Of a stretch of DNA of 64,000 nt, positions 26,797 to 35,781 are shown one piece after another; positions within the stretch are counted from its first letter, which is position 1, and every line of letters starts with the position of its first letter. The notes beneath the pieces were generated by a model, which saw nothing but the letters and a program-made list of their open reading frames with translations, was not told the origin of the DNA and ran no database searches. Position numbers and translations under genes: made by a program. Source of the stretch: Solibacillus sp. FSL R5-0449 (GTDB lineage Bacteria; Bacillota; Bacilli; Bacillales_A; Planococcaceae); NCBI RefSeq assembly GCF_037975215.1, contig NZ_CP150239.1, forward strand, positions 341,001-405,000, read 5' to 3'.

Positions 26797-26858
26797 TAAG
26801 TTCCTTTCAAGAGGGAACACCGTTTATTACCTTGAAGCGGGGCTGGACCGAATACAAA

Positions 26859-27368
26859 TCACCCGTGCCACCAACCGGTTTTACAATTGATATAGACTAA
26901 ATATTGATACTCGCCTTTGCCATCCTTTTGAATAAACAGTTCATAATAAGAATTTCTATCATACACTAAACGTATTTTATCGTTTTTCGAAACGAATTGT
27001 TCCTTGATTTCCGCGATAGCCTTTGCTTTTACACCCGGCGCCCAAGCAGATGGATGCTCAAATTTCAGGTCATGTGTTGGAACATATGCATATTTGCCAT
27101 TGTACTTAATTTTTGACCATCCATACTGATCAGCTGATGATGTGTCTTCCTGATCCGTACCGATTGGAACACCGCCGTATACTTTTACAGAAGATTTCGC
27201 TTTAAGTTTACCGAGCGTTTTATAGGATTCGCCTGGTGCAGATTTTACAAGTATTGTTTTCTTTGCAAAAGCTTTTTCAAAATCAGCGGCTTGAGCATTT
27301 TCATTGTTCATGACAAAAAGGCTCCCGATAAAAACAAGGGCCATTATTAAAATTGTTAAGTTTTTCAT
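26859..27368 (-). CDS. Secreted SH3-like domain protein
   Basis: 169 residues. A Sec signal peptide (MKNLTILIMALVFIGSLFV ... AQA) is followed by a bacterial SH3 domain (about 32-105: TILVKSAPGESYKTLGKL, GWSKIKYNGKYAYVPTHDL) and a short basic C-terminal domain (KIRLVYDRNSYYELFIQKDGKG). SH3b domains often bind peptidoglycan. Function unproven. Repeat cluster B lies directly downstream. Confidence 0.75.
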   Translation of the reverse strand: MKNLTILIMALVFIGSLFVMNNENAQAADFEKAFAKKTILVKSAPGESYKTLGKLKAKSSVKVYGGVPIGTDQEDTSSADQYGWSKIKYNGKYAYVPTHDLKFEHPSAWAPGVKAKAIAEIKEQFVSKNDKIRLVYDRNSYYELFIQKDGKGEYQYLVYINCKTGWWHG

Positions 27369-27494
27369 CTTAAATTCTCTCCATTCAGCGGTTTATTGGA
27401 TATAATATCGCCTCTTAATAATAGGAAATGGTTTTGGAGAAAGGGTTACAAAAAAGTTACAGTTTCTATACTGTGGTCAGAAATTCATGAATGC

Positions 27495-27532
27495 AAAAAG
27501 CGGTCCTCCCAAATTTGGGAAGGACCGCTTTA
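27495..27532. terminator. Terminator after the GlsB-type gene
   Basis: AAAAAGCGGTCCTCCC pairs with GGGAAGGACCGCTTT around AAATTT. Confidence 0.8.
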
Positions 27533-27549
27533 AGCTGCTTCAATAATTG

Positions 27550-27804
27550 TTATGAAGCTCTACGCATTGATTTCATGATAAAGCTTACAATGAATACAAG
27601 TATAATCGCACCTATTAGAGCAGGGAAGATATAGAAATCAGAAACTTTAGGTCCCCAACTTCCTAGAAGCATACCACCAATCCATGCACCAATAATACCT
27701 GCAATAATATTACCAATAATTCCGCCTGGGATATCTTTACCTAAAATAACTCCTGCAAGCCAACCGATAACTCCACCAATAATTAAAAACCAAAGAAAAC
27801 TCAT
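27550..27804 (-). CDS. GlsB/YeaQ/YmgE family membrane protein
   Basis: 84 residues with three hydrophobic segments and the family glycine-rich pattern (GGVIGWLAGVILG, GGIIGNIIAGIIGAWIGGMLLG). Members are small stress-related membrane proteins, formerly called transglycosylase-associated. The ATG at 27813 abuts the AGGAG site while the ATG at 27804 is 9 nt from it, so the latter is chosen. Single gene. Confidence 0.85.
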   Translation of the reverse strand: MSFLWFLIIGGVIGWLAGVILGKDIPGGIIGNIIAGIIGAWIGGMLLGSWGPKVSDFYIFPALIGAIILVFIVSFIMKSMRRAS

Positions 27805-27947
27805 AATTTTCATCTCCTATTTTTTATTGTAACTATTTCGCGATAGTGTTTTATAACCTTTATTCAACACTTTAAAACATAAAATGAAAAAAAGTTACAA
27901 AAGTCTTATAGAAGATAGCGATTATACTCGTGAATTTTTAGAAATGG

Positions 27948-28877
27948 CTAGTTTTTCAAAAGGGTTTCCAATAATCTCAGCTGTTGTTCGAGTTGAAAAT
28001 ACGCTTGTTCTGCCTGTTCGAGTGTGACCAGTTCAAAATGAAGTGGCTGTTTCGGTCTGAGCTGTGCAACTTTATGTATATCGGCCGAAATAATTTGAGC
28101 GATTTTTGGATAGCCGCCTGTTGTTTGTCGATCTGCCATCAGTAAAATAGGCTGTCCGCTTGGAGGGAGCTGAATCGTCCCAATTGTAACGGCTTCAGAA
28201 AGCAAATTAAATGGTTTTTCCAGTGAAATTACATTTTGTCCTTCCAGCCGGTAACCCATTCGATCGGCTTCAAGCGAAATGGTATAGTGCTGTTCGATGA
28301 AGCGTTGCTGCATTTGAGGGCTGAATTCATGCCATTCGGTCCCTTTTAATAGGCGGATGTGCTTTCGTTCATAAAACTGATCTGTGTTTACTTGATATGT
28401 ATGATACGGATTGAACGATTCTTCATAAGAAATCAAATCATTCACTTGAAGCGTTCGTCCAAGAAAACCACCAAAGCTTGCTTTTATATAAGTACTGCAA
28501 CTGCCGAGTATTTCCTCAACAGAAAAGCCGCCCGCAATACATAAATAGCTTCTTGCGCCGTTTTCAATGGCACCGCATTTTAATACATCACCTCTTCTGA
28601 TGGGGATTACTTTATACATCGGGACCGGGTTATCGTTAACTGTTGCGTGCATTTTTCCGCCCGCCAATACAATTGCAGTCGTTTTCAGAAATTCGAATGT
28701 GCCGCCAATTAATGTCATTTCAATTGCTGCTTTATTGTACTGTTTCAGTAGGGCATTTCCGATGCGAAAAGCGATTGCATCCATGACACCACTTACAATA
28801 ACACCGTATTGCTGATATCCCGTACGCCCTGCATCTTGAACAGTGCTGAACAATCCGGGTTTGATTACTTTTAGCAT
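27948..28877 (-). CDS. pxpC: 5-oxoprolinase subunit C
   Basis: 309 residues of the KipA/PxpC biotin-dependent-carboxyltransferase-like family: VIKPGLFSTVQDAGRTGYQQYGV at the N-terminus, the RSYLCIAGGF motif and MADRQTTGGYPKIAQI near the C-terminus. With PxpB and PxpA it forms the ATP-dependent 5-oxoprolinase that opens pyroglutamate to glutamate. It overlaps pxpB by 7 bp. Divergent from pxpA. Confidence 0.92.
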   Translation of the reverse strand: MLKVIKPGLFSTVQDAGRTGYQQYGVIVSGVMDAIAFRIGNALLKQYNKAAIEMTLIGGTFEFLKTTAIVLAGGKMHATVNDNPVPMYKVIPIRRGDVLKCGAIENGARSYLCIAGGFSVEEILGSCSTYIKASFGGFLGRTLQVNDLISYEESFNPYHTYQVNTDQFYERKHIRLLKGTEWHEFSPQMQQRFIEQHYTISLEADRMGYRLEGQNVISLEKPFNLLSEAVTIGTIQLPPSGQPILLMADRQTTGGYPKIAQIISADIHKVAQLRPKQPLHFELVTLEQAEQAYFQLEQQLRLLETLLKN

Positions 28878-29572
28878 GAAGGTCCCTCCTTAATAGCGAC
28901 AAAGCGTATACGGTCACCTGCTCGCAGTAGTGACGGCGGATTTTGTTCCGGTAAAAATAACGGTGTCGTCGTACGACCGATTATTTGCCAGCCTCCTGGT
29001 GTTGAGAGCGGGTAAATGCCTGTCTGCTCACCTGCGATACCGACTGAACCAGCCATAATTTCAAGTCTTGGTATAGCCCGGCGCGGTGTTGCGATTCTTT
29101 TGTCCATCCCGCCTAAAAACGGAAAACCTGGTGCAAAGCCGAGCATGTGGACAAGATATTCCTGAGATGTATGGATTGCAATGACTTCTTCAGGTGTTAG
29201 GCCGTTGATGTCCGCAACCTCGTTTAAATCGGGTCCATATTCACCCCCGTAAAGTACGGAAATCTCAATTAACCGGCTTTCATGGGGAGCTTCCTGATGT
29301 TGATGCTCAAGCAGACTTTTAATATAATGCTGAACTTTTTCGGCGCTCGTTGTATTATGCTCCTGGTGCAAAGATTTCCGCACTGTAAACGGGTCGTAAT
29401 ACACACAGAAGTTTGTATAGCTTGGCACAATTTCCATTAGTCCCGGGAATGGATGTTCCTGTAAAATCGCAATTGCCTGCTGGATTTGCTGGTGGGTTTG
29501 TTCATTAATCGTCGAACTGAACTGAACGAACAGTGCTTGGTCGCTAAGTTGTTTAAATTGCAGTGCCGGCAT
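28871..29572 (-). CDS. pxpB: 5-oxoprolinase subunit B
   Basis: 233 residues of the KipI/PxpB family: SDQALFVQF, PGLMEIVPSYTNFCVYYDP, HTSQEYLVHMLGFAPGFPFLGGMD and AGSVGIAGEQTGIYPLSTPGGWQIIGRT. In Bacillus the related KipI was first found as an inhibitor of KinA, but co-location with pxpA and pxpC points to 5-oxoprolinase. Site GAGGTG before the ATG. First gene of the leftward pair. Confidence 0.92.
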   Translation of the reverse strand: MPALQFKQLSDQALFVQFSSTINEQTHQQIQQAIAILQEHPFPGLMEIVPSYTNFCVYYDPFTVRKSLHQEHNTTSAEKVQHYIKSLLEHQHQEAPHESRLIEISVLYGGEYGPDLNEVADINGLTPEEVIAIHTSQEYLVHMLGFAPGFPFLGGMDKRIATPRRAIPRLEIMAGSVGIAGEQTGIYPLSTPGGWQIIGRTTTPLFLPEQNPPSLLRAGDRIRFVAIKEGPSC

Positions 29573-29661
29573 GAAATGTCACCTCATTATTGGAATGAAT
29601 CCTTATGTATGGCATGATAATAGCATAACATTCAGATAATTCCAAAGTTGGGGGAGACATT

Positions 29662-30420
29662 ATGTTTCAAGTAGATATTAATTGTGATTTGGGAGAAAGC
29701 TTTGGACGTTATAGGCTGGGGGAGCAAGAGGAGATTCTTCGTTATATTACGTCCGCCAATATTGCCTGCGGATTTCATGCAGGAGATCCGTCTGTCATGC
29801 GTGAAACGGTAGAGCTTGCGATTAAGAATAATGTACAAATCGGTGCGCATCCAGGACTACCGGATTTAAACGGTTTCGGGAGAAGAGAAATGAAAATCTC
29901 ATGGCAGGAAGCATATGATCTGGTTGTTTATCAAATTGGTGCACTACAAGGTTTTTTGACAGCAAAAGGCGTGAAGATGCAGCATGTGAAACCGCACGGA
30001 GCGCTTTATAATATGGCGGCGGTAAATGAGGAGCTTGCCGATGCTATTGCAAAGGCTGTTCATGATGTATCACCAGGACTTCTTTTATATGGTTTGGCAT
30101 CAAGTCAGTTAACGGCTGCCGGTGAAAAATACGGCTTACAAACAATCCATGAAGTATTTGCGGATCGTACATATCAGGCGGATGGTACATTAACATCCCG
30201 CTCTATGACAAATGCGCTCATTACAGATGAGGCAAAAGCGATTGCTCAAATTATTGAAATGGTGAAGGAGGGGACCGTTACCTCTGTTCATCATACGAAA
30301 GTGGCATTGCAGGCTCATAGTATTTGTGTACATGGAGACGGTGAACATGCCGTGCAATTTGCAAAACGCGCACGTCTGGAACTGGAACAGCAGGGGGTAG
30401 CGGTTAAAGCATTTAAGTGA
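29662..30420 (+). CDS. pxpA: 5-oxoprolinase subunit A (LamB/YcsF family)
   Basis: 252 residues: [14 protein letters not shown] at the N-terminus, [31 protein letters not shown] and [10 protein letters not shown] are the conserved LamB/YcsF motifs. Catalytic part of 5-oxoprolinase, which recycles the pyroglutamate that forms spontaneously from glutamine. It is read divergently from pxpBC across 89 bp. Its TGA stop is part of the first unit of repeat cluster D. Confidence 0.93.
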   Translation: MFQVDINCDLGESFGRYRLGEQEEILRYITSANIACGFHAGDPSVMRETVELAIKNNVQIGAHPGLPDLNGFGRREMKISWQEAYDLVVYQIGALQGFLTAKGVKMQHVKPHGALYNMAAVNEELADAIAKAVHDVSPGLLLYGLASSQLTAAGEKYGLQTIHEVFADRTYQADGTLTSRSMTNALITDEAKAIAQIIEMVKEGTVTSVHHTKVALQAHSICVHGDGEHAVQFAKRARLELEQQGVAVKAFK

Positions 30421-30511
30421 GGATTAATTGATCTCAATTGGGGATTAAGTGTAAGAATTTGAGGATTAACCCAATAAAAGTGAGGATTAATTACTCTTAA
30501 TTGAGGAATAA
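30419..30511 (+). repeat. 21-bp-period intergenic repeat, cluster D (GAGGATTAA core)
   Basis: Five cores start at 30419, 30440, 30461, 30482 and 30503, exactly 21 bp apart: GAGGATTAA, GGGGATTAA, GAGGATTAA, GAGGATTAA, GAGGAATAA. The 12-bp fillers differ. The first core begins within the pxpA stop codon, and the array ends about 15 bp before a terminator, so it should be transcribed as the 3' end of the pxpA message. Confidence 0.8.
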
Positions 30512-30525
30512 GTTCAAGCTTATGC

Positions 30526-30561
30526 AAAAAAGAGTGGCGATTATATATCGTCACTCTTTTT
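30526..30561. terminator. Bidirectional terminator between pxpA and the deacetylase gene
   Basis: AAAAAAGAGTGGCGA pairs with TCGTCACTCTTTTT around a 7-nt loop. Confidence 0.85.
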
Positions 30562-30570
30562 AAGTCACTT

Positions 30571-31962
30571 TTAATGATACGGCAAAATCTCTGAAACCGT
30601 TAAAAATTCATAGCCTTCCTTTTGTAGGTAGGCAAGGACAGGTTCCAGTCCATCTACCGTAGATTGGTGGATATCATGCATTAAAACGATTGCATTATTA
30701 TGCAATGCCTTTTTCACCATCGGGAACAATTTTTCCGAATCGCGGTACTTCCAGTCAAGTGTATCAATCGTCCAGTTGACCGATTTACATGGAATCGTGT
30801 TTCGCACATCATCATTAATCGCCCCATAAGGAGGACGGAAAACAGTTGAATTTTCACCCGTCGCATGGATAATTGCTTCCTCGGTAGAATTGTACTCCTT
30901 TTCAATTTCAGCTGGAGTCATTTTCGTTAAAACAGGGTGTGACCACGTATGATTACCGAGTTCATGCCCACTATCCAGCACTTCACGTACTAAGCCCGGA
31001 TAATATTGCGCCCGGCTTCCAAGCATAAAGAAAGTGGCCTTGGCATTGTACTTTTCCAGAAGCGCTAAAATCTGCTTCGTTACTTCCGGATGAGGACCAT
31101 CATCAAATGTAAGGGCGATCCGTTTTTTCGATGATTCTTTATCAGTAGGAATAATCGTAGTTTCAGATTGCATTTCTATTTGGAAATCAGAAGCCAGAAG
31201 CGGGTTGATGAATGACAAAGGAATTTCCACTACCGGAACACCTGCTTCCGGTTTTGTCACTTCACCTTCATTGAAATAAATAAAAAGCGAGTCGTCTTTC
31301 AAAGCAAAACGTTTAAATAAACGCCATTTTGGCTCGGTAGCGAATGCGAGCTCCTTTTCTAATACATACTCTTTATAAGCTGGGTTTTTAAGCATTTCCG
31401 ATTGCACATGTGCTGCAAAAGTTTTCAGACTGGCTAAATCCTCATTTAAAAGAGCACGTATATCGATCAAATCGCCTGTTTCATAATCAATGAGAAATGT
31501 TTCGATCGTTGTTTGCTTCTCTTCGGTAGTTAAAACCGTATTATTCGTTAAAACAAAGGAGTAATAATGATCATGCTCGAATGTTTCAACAGTTATCGTA
31601 AGGTCGCCTGTTAACTTCTTTGAGTCCTGCTGCAGGCGCATCATGCTTATGTAATATTGCTTTGATTGTTCTATATATGTCGTTACCGCGCTATTAAAAG
31701 CTTCATATTCCGTTAGCGGATACTGAACGGTATAGGGCATTTTCTTGTCATCTGACTGATCAGTGACAATTTTTATACCAGGGAATTTTGATGCTTCCTC
31801 TGTGATCGTATGTTCTTTAGCGGATGTTTTATCGGTTTGCCGGAAAATCGGGTCATCGCTTATAAAAGTTAAAAACACGATAATGGCACCTAAAACACCG
31901 ATCGCGCCAATAAGAAGTAAGTCAATCCAAGGACCACGCCGTTTTCTGTAAGGGTTTGTCAT
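30571..31962 (-). CDS. PdaC-like polysaccharide deacetylase with DUF4163/DUF3298
   Basis: 463 residues. One N-terminal membrane anchor (LLLIGAIGVLGAIIVFLTF), then a DUF4163/DUF3298 region (about 60-255) and a NodB domain (about 270-460) with LTFDDGPHPEVT, the metal histidines in GNHTWSHP, and RPPYGA. The domain order matches Bacillus PdaC, which de-N-acetylates peptidoglycan MurNAc on the cell surface. Monocistronic, with GAAAGGAA upstream. Confidence 0.87.
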   Translation of the reverse strand: MTNPYRKRRGPWIDLLLIGAIGVLGAIIVFLTFISDDPIFRQTDKTSAKEHTITEEASKFPGIKIVTDQSDDKKMPYTVQYPLTEYEAFNSAVTTYIEQSKQYYISMMRLQQDSKKLTGDLTITVETFEHDHYYSFVLTNNTVLTTEEKQTTIETFLIDYETGDLIDIRALLNEDLASLKTFAAHVQSEMLKNPAYKEYVLEKELAFATEPKWRLFKRFALKDDSLFIYFNEGEVTKPEAGVPVVEIPLSFINPLLASDFQIEMQSETTIIPTDKESSKKRIALTFDDGPHPEVTKQILALLEKYNAKATFFMLGSRAQYYPGLVREVLDSGHELGNHTWSHPVLTKMTPAEIEKEYNSTEEAIIHATGENSTVFRPPYGAINDDVRNTIPCKSVNWTIDTLDWKYRDSEKLFPMVKKALHNNAIVLMHDIHQSTVDGLEPVLAYLQKEGYEFLTVSEILPYH

Positions 31963-32136
31963 GATGTACCGGGTTCCTTTCTAATTGGGATAATCTATTA
32001 TCTGTTTCCAGAATGAAAGTCATTGTGAATTTTAAGGAAATACACTGTTCTGTCAGCATAAATTGTACGAAAAAAGACTGTTATTTTCCGATTGCTTCAA
32101 GTAATATGAGCTAAGAAGTGGAAGGGGGTCCCTTGA

Positions 32137-32883
32137 ATGAATGCTGAAAATACGGAACTGGCGCTCGACTGCTTTTTGCTTGCAGGTCGTATTATGATTG
32201 AAAGCGGTGCTGAAACGTATCGAGTGGAAGATACAATGCTCAGAATGGCCCGTTCTCAAAATATGATGAATGCACAAAGCTATGTGACGCCGACAGGTAT
32301 TATTTTCTCTCTAGGTAAAACGCAGCCTACACAAATTACATCGATTCCAACACGAATTACGGATTTACATCGAATTGTGCTTGTAAACAATGTTTCACGT
32401 AAGCTTACATCTCAAATGATAACATTAGAGCAGGCGTATGACGAGTTAAAGAAGATAGAAAAAACAAATTATTTCCTCCCGATTTTTGTTCAAGTTTTGG
32501 CGGCATGTTTAGCGAGTAGTGCCTTTTTACTGCTGTTTAAAGGGACGATTTCGGATATCCCGGCAGCCTTTGTTGCAGGTGGTGTCGGCCTGTATATTGT
32601 GACGATTCTTCATAATATGACACGTGTTAAATTTTTCTCCGAGTTTTTAGCATCGGTAGGGGTAGGTGCTGTTGCATATATCGCAGTACATTTTAATGTC
32701 GGTACGGAAATAGACAAAATTATTATCGGTTCGGTCATGCCTCTCGTGCCGGGTCTGCTCATTACGAATGCAGTCCGCGATTTAATGGCAGGACATTTCA
32801 CGGCTGGGATGGCAAAAGGTGCCGAAGCCTTTTTAACGGCGTTTGCGATCGGTTCAGGTATTGCACTTGTGCTTTCGCTATAA
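32137..32883 (+). CDS. Threonine/serine exporter, large subunit (ThrE N-terminal half)
   Basis: 248 residues. A soluble N-terminal domain (about 1-110, with ESGAETYRVEDTMLRM and PTGIIFSL) precedes five membrane helices. This is the DUF1212 half of a split ThrE transporter; the DUF3815 half is the next gene. Site GAAGGGGG before the start. Together they would export threonine or serine, or small related molecules. Confidence 0.85.
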   Translation: MNAENTELALDCFLLAGRIMIESGAETYRVEDTMLRMARSQNMMNAQSYVTPTGIIFSLGKTQPTQITSIPTRITDLHRIVLVNNVSRKLTSQMITLEQAYDELKKIEKTNYFLPIFVQVLAACLASSAFLLLFKGTISDIPAAFVAGGVGLYIVTILHNMTRVKFFSEFLASVGVGAVAYIAVHFNVGTEIDKIIIGSVMPLVPGLLITNAVRDLMAGHFTAGMAKGAEAFLTAFAIGSGIALVLSL

Positions 32884-32945
32884 GTTTTTGGATCAATTCG
32901 GAGTGTGATCATTCCAAGGTATGATCGATTGGAAGGGAGCGTTCG

Positions 32946-33434
32946 TTGGTGGAACATGTGTTAGTTCAAATCTTTATCAGTTTTATTGCGACCGCCTGTT
33001 TTGGTGTTATTTTTAATGCCCCGATTAAAACAATTCCGGCATGTGGTTTCGTCGGCGCTGTCGGGTGGGCGGTATATTATGTTCTGTTCGAAGGCGGACT
33101 GGATGATGTTCGCGCATCCTTTCTTGGGGCATTTGTCGTTTCTTTAGTAGCATATTTCTTTGCGCGTAAATTTAGGATGCCGATGATCATATTTAGTGTT
33201 TCCGGAATAATTCCGCTCGTACCAGGGGGCATTGCATACAGTACGATGCGCAATGTGATGGAGCTTGATTATATTGCAGGGCTGGAAAATGGAATCCGGG
33301 CATTTATGATTTCGGGCGCAATTGCGATGGGACTTGTATTTGCGGAAGTCATGATGCAGATTATCCTGCGCTTAATGAGAAAAGGGAGAACTTCGATTCA
33401 ATCTTTTACAAAAGTAAAAAAGAGAAGCTCGTAA
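32946..33434 (+). CDS. Threonine/serine exporter, small subunit (ThrE C-terminal half)
   Basis: 162 residues, five membrane helices, DUF3815 type, with FGVIFNAPIKTIPACGFVGAVGW and SGIIPLVPGGIAYSTMRNVME. Start is TTG 32946 or GTG 32949; both are served by GGAAGGGAG. It follows its partner by 62 bp. The stop codon lies inside the terminator stem. Confidence 0.85.
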   Translation: MVEHVLVQIFISFIATACFGVIFNAPIKTIPACGFVGAVGWAVYYVLFEGGLDDVRASFLGAFVVSLVAYFFARKFRMPMIIFSVSGIIPLVPGGIAYSTMRNVMELDYIAGLENGIRAFMISGAIAMGLVFAEVMMQIILRLMRKGRTSIQSFTKVKKRSS

Positions 33435-33466
33435 AGCACTGAATATCAGTTGCCTTACGAGCTTTT
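33425..33466. terminator. Bidirectional terminator
   Basis: AAGCTCGTAA (33425-33434, includes the exporter stop codon) pairs with TTACGAGCTT, followed by TTATTT. Confidence 0.8.
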
Positions 33467-33468
33467 AT

Positions 33469-35472
33469 TTAACCTAATAATGATGAAATTTCTTCTGTAG
33501 AGCTTGGTTTGCTTACGTAGTAACCTTGGATGACCTCGCAGCCGATGCTTGTCAGGAACTGCATTTGTTCTTCTGTTTCCACACCTTCTGCAACGACCGT
33601 AAGATTCATTGATTTTCCTAGCTGTACCATACCGTTTACGAGCTGCTGGTTTTTTTCCGATTTCAGCGAGCGGATAAATGTCTGGTCGATTTTTAAAATC
33701 GAAATCGGCAGAAGCTGCATGTAGCGGAACGAACCGTAACCTGTACCGAAGTCGTCTAGTGCAAAGACGATGCCTTCATTTTCAAGTGTCCGCATTTGCT
33801 TAATAATGCCTGTTTCAGCTTCAGCTTCCAATGCAAACTTTTCGGTAATTTCGATTTGCAGTAAATTCGCCGGGCATCCAGTACGTTCAAGTGTTTCCAA
33901 AATGGACTTGGCCATATTTTTATCACGGAACTCGCGTACAGAAGAGTTGATGCTCACTTTGATCGGATGGCCCGCATTTTTCCATAGGACCGCTTGTTCA
34001 CATGCTTTCTCAAGCATAAACGAACCGATATTATTAATGAGACCTGTCTCTTCCGCAATAGGGATCAGTTCATCAGGCGAAACAGTGCCGATTTCTTCAT
34101 CATCCCAACGGACTAATGCCTCGACAGCAGTAATTTTACCGCTTCTTAAATCAAGTTGAGGCTGGTAGAGAACATGCAGGTTTTTTTGATCTAATGCAAG
34201 CAGTAATCGTTTTTCGACAATCGATCTGCGGTTTAATGCAGCATGCGAAGATTTTGATAAGGAAACGATGCTGTCACCGCCCGCGCTCCGTACAGAAGCG
34301 ATCGTAGCCAAAGATGCCTTCATCAATTGGGAGAATGTCATTTGATCTTCCGGGAAGCGTGTAATCCCGCCGCTTAATGAAAGTGGAACTGCTACGTTAC
34401 CGCTGTAGATTGGATTTTGCTGTAAGTAATTCAGGAAACCTTGTGTAAACCATTCTGGTAATGGTGTAATTACGACAAATTCACTTTCATTAATACGAGC
34501 CATCGTACTATCTTGGAAATACATTTTCATGCGTTTCGTAAATTCCAGGATAAGGGAATTTCCGGCTACGCCATCATGTAAATCCTTAATTGTGTAAAAC
34601 TTATCGATACTTAAGTAAACGAATGAAAAATGGCGCTCTTCTTCAATCATTTCCCCGATGATTTGTTCCAGACGGTGGACATTCATCATTCCAGTTTCTG
34701 TATCGATATATGCAATTTTCTCCAGTTGGAACTGAATCTTTTTCTCTTTTGTAATATTCCGCTCAATCAGCAAATACTCGTTCTTTTCAGATGTTTTACC
34801 CATCATCGGAATCGCCGTTAAGTGTACCCAGTAAAGCTGCTCATCCTTTGTTAATTTCTCAACTTCACCTTGCCAAACTTGCCCATTTTGCAACGTTTTC
34901 CAAATTTCCAGGACTAATTTTTCCGATTCCGGATTTTGCGGAAACAATTGCCACAATGTTTTCCCGATGACCCGTTTTGGTGTCCAGCGGCTTGCTGTTA
35001 AAAATGGCTGATTTGTTTGAGTAATAAAGCCGTCCTGGTCAAGTGTAACGGTCATGAATGATTGGTGGATCCCGTTTTTAAGGTCGACTAAATGCTGCTG
35101 TTCTTCATCCATTAAACGGACTTCTTCATTTGGAATACAAAGAACAGAAATTGCTTGCTCATTTGCAAAGACAGTCGGCTTCGTATAAAGAGTGCAAGTT
35201 TTGGAAGATTGACCTTTCAGTGAAAGAGGAATGTTGTGCAAACATAACGCTACCGAACTTGTTAAAATAGATTCAATGACATCGTCACCTACTTCTGAAA
35301 ATAGCGTATCGTGTATGGAATTTCCGATTAGTTCTTTTGTATCTTTTGTTGGATAGTCTAATTGACGGATATTTCCATGAACGAGTGTACCATTAGGTAA
35401 AAGTACAAAAGAAGGAAAAGGGGTATCTAGTAGTGGCTCAGTACTAGTAGAATAGATTTGTTCTTTTGTCAT
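33469..35472 (-). CDS. PAS - degenerate GGDEF - EAL protein (probable c-di-GMP phosphodiesterase)
   Basis: 667 residues: two N-terminal sensory regions, the second a clear PAS (about 110-230), then a GGDEF domain (about 235-395) and an EAL domain (about 405-660). The GGDEF signature is replaced by NESEF in ARINESEFVVI, so cyclase activity is unlikely. EAL motifs are intact: VEALVRW, NSSVREF, ITEKF, LDDFGTGYGSF, KIDQTF, AEGVETEEQ and QGYYVSKP. It should hydrolyse c-di-GMP, perhaps gated by the PAS and GGDEF domains. No membrane segment is seen, so cytosolic. Confidence 0.87.
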   Translation of the reverse strand: MTKEQIYSTSTEPLLDTPFPSFVLLPNGTLVHGNIRQLDYPTKDTKELIGNSIHDTLFSEVGDDVIESILTSSVALCLHNIPLSLKGQSSKTCTLYTKPTVFANEQAISVLCIPNEEVRLMDEEQQHLVDLKNGIHQSFMTVTLDQDGFITQTNQPFLTASRWTPKRVIGKTLWQLFPQNPESEKLVLEIWKTLQNGQVWQGEVEKLTKDEQLYWVHLTAIPMMGKTSEKNEYLLIERNITKEKKIQFQLEKIAYIDTETGMMNVHRLEQIIGEMIEEERHFSFVYLSIDKFYTIKDLHDGVAGNSLILEFTKRMKMYFQDSTMARINESEFVVITPLPEWFTQGFLNYLQQNPIYSGNVAVPLSLSGGITRFPEDQMTFSQLMKASLATIASVRSAGGDSIVSLSKSSHAALNRRSIVEKRLLLALDQKNLHVLYQPQLDLRSGKITAVEALVRWDDEEIGTVSPDELIPIAEETGLINNIGSFMLEKACEQAVLWKNAGHPIKVSINSSVREFRDKNMAKSILETLERTGCPANLLQIEITEKFALEAEAETGIIKQMRTLENEGIVFALDDFGTGYGSFRYMQLLPISILKIDQTFIRSLKSEKNQQLVNGMVQLGKSMNLTVVAEGVETEEQMQFLTSIGCEVIQGYYVSKPSSTEEISSLLG

Positions 35473-35781
35473 AAGTTAAGTCTCCTTAATTAATTAATTC
35501 ATATTGCAATTATAATTAAATAACATCGTTTAGTCATTTAAGATGAATTTTTATTTGTAAAAAATAATCATGCATAGGATTATTATACCTTATTATTGGG
35601 TAATAAGTAGTTAAAATTATGCATCTTTACTAGAAAAATTGTATCATGAATTTGTTTTATTTTTAATGAAAATAATATTTAAGGAAAGAGAATTTTAAAG
35701 GATTTATGCGTGAGTATTGCGTTACTTCGATAGCTTTACTAAAATAAAGAAATTATAGTAGTTAGAATTGGAGTAGAAAGA
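35473..35781. other. Divergent AT-rich intergenic region, no gene seen
   Basis: 309 bp between the EAL gene and the double GNAT gene. Very AT-rich, with a small TTATTA/TAATAA inverted repeat around 35591-35607. It presumably carries both promoters; no single promoter stands out and no 21-bp repeat is present. Confidence 0.5.

Noticed and set aside
26628..26810. Minus-strand open frame through cluster B with ILE heptads
   Set aside because: Spacing of 19-21 bp shifts the frame between units and there is no start signal; it is a by-product of the repeat.
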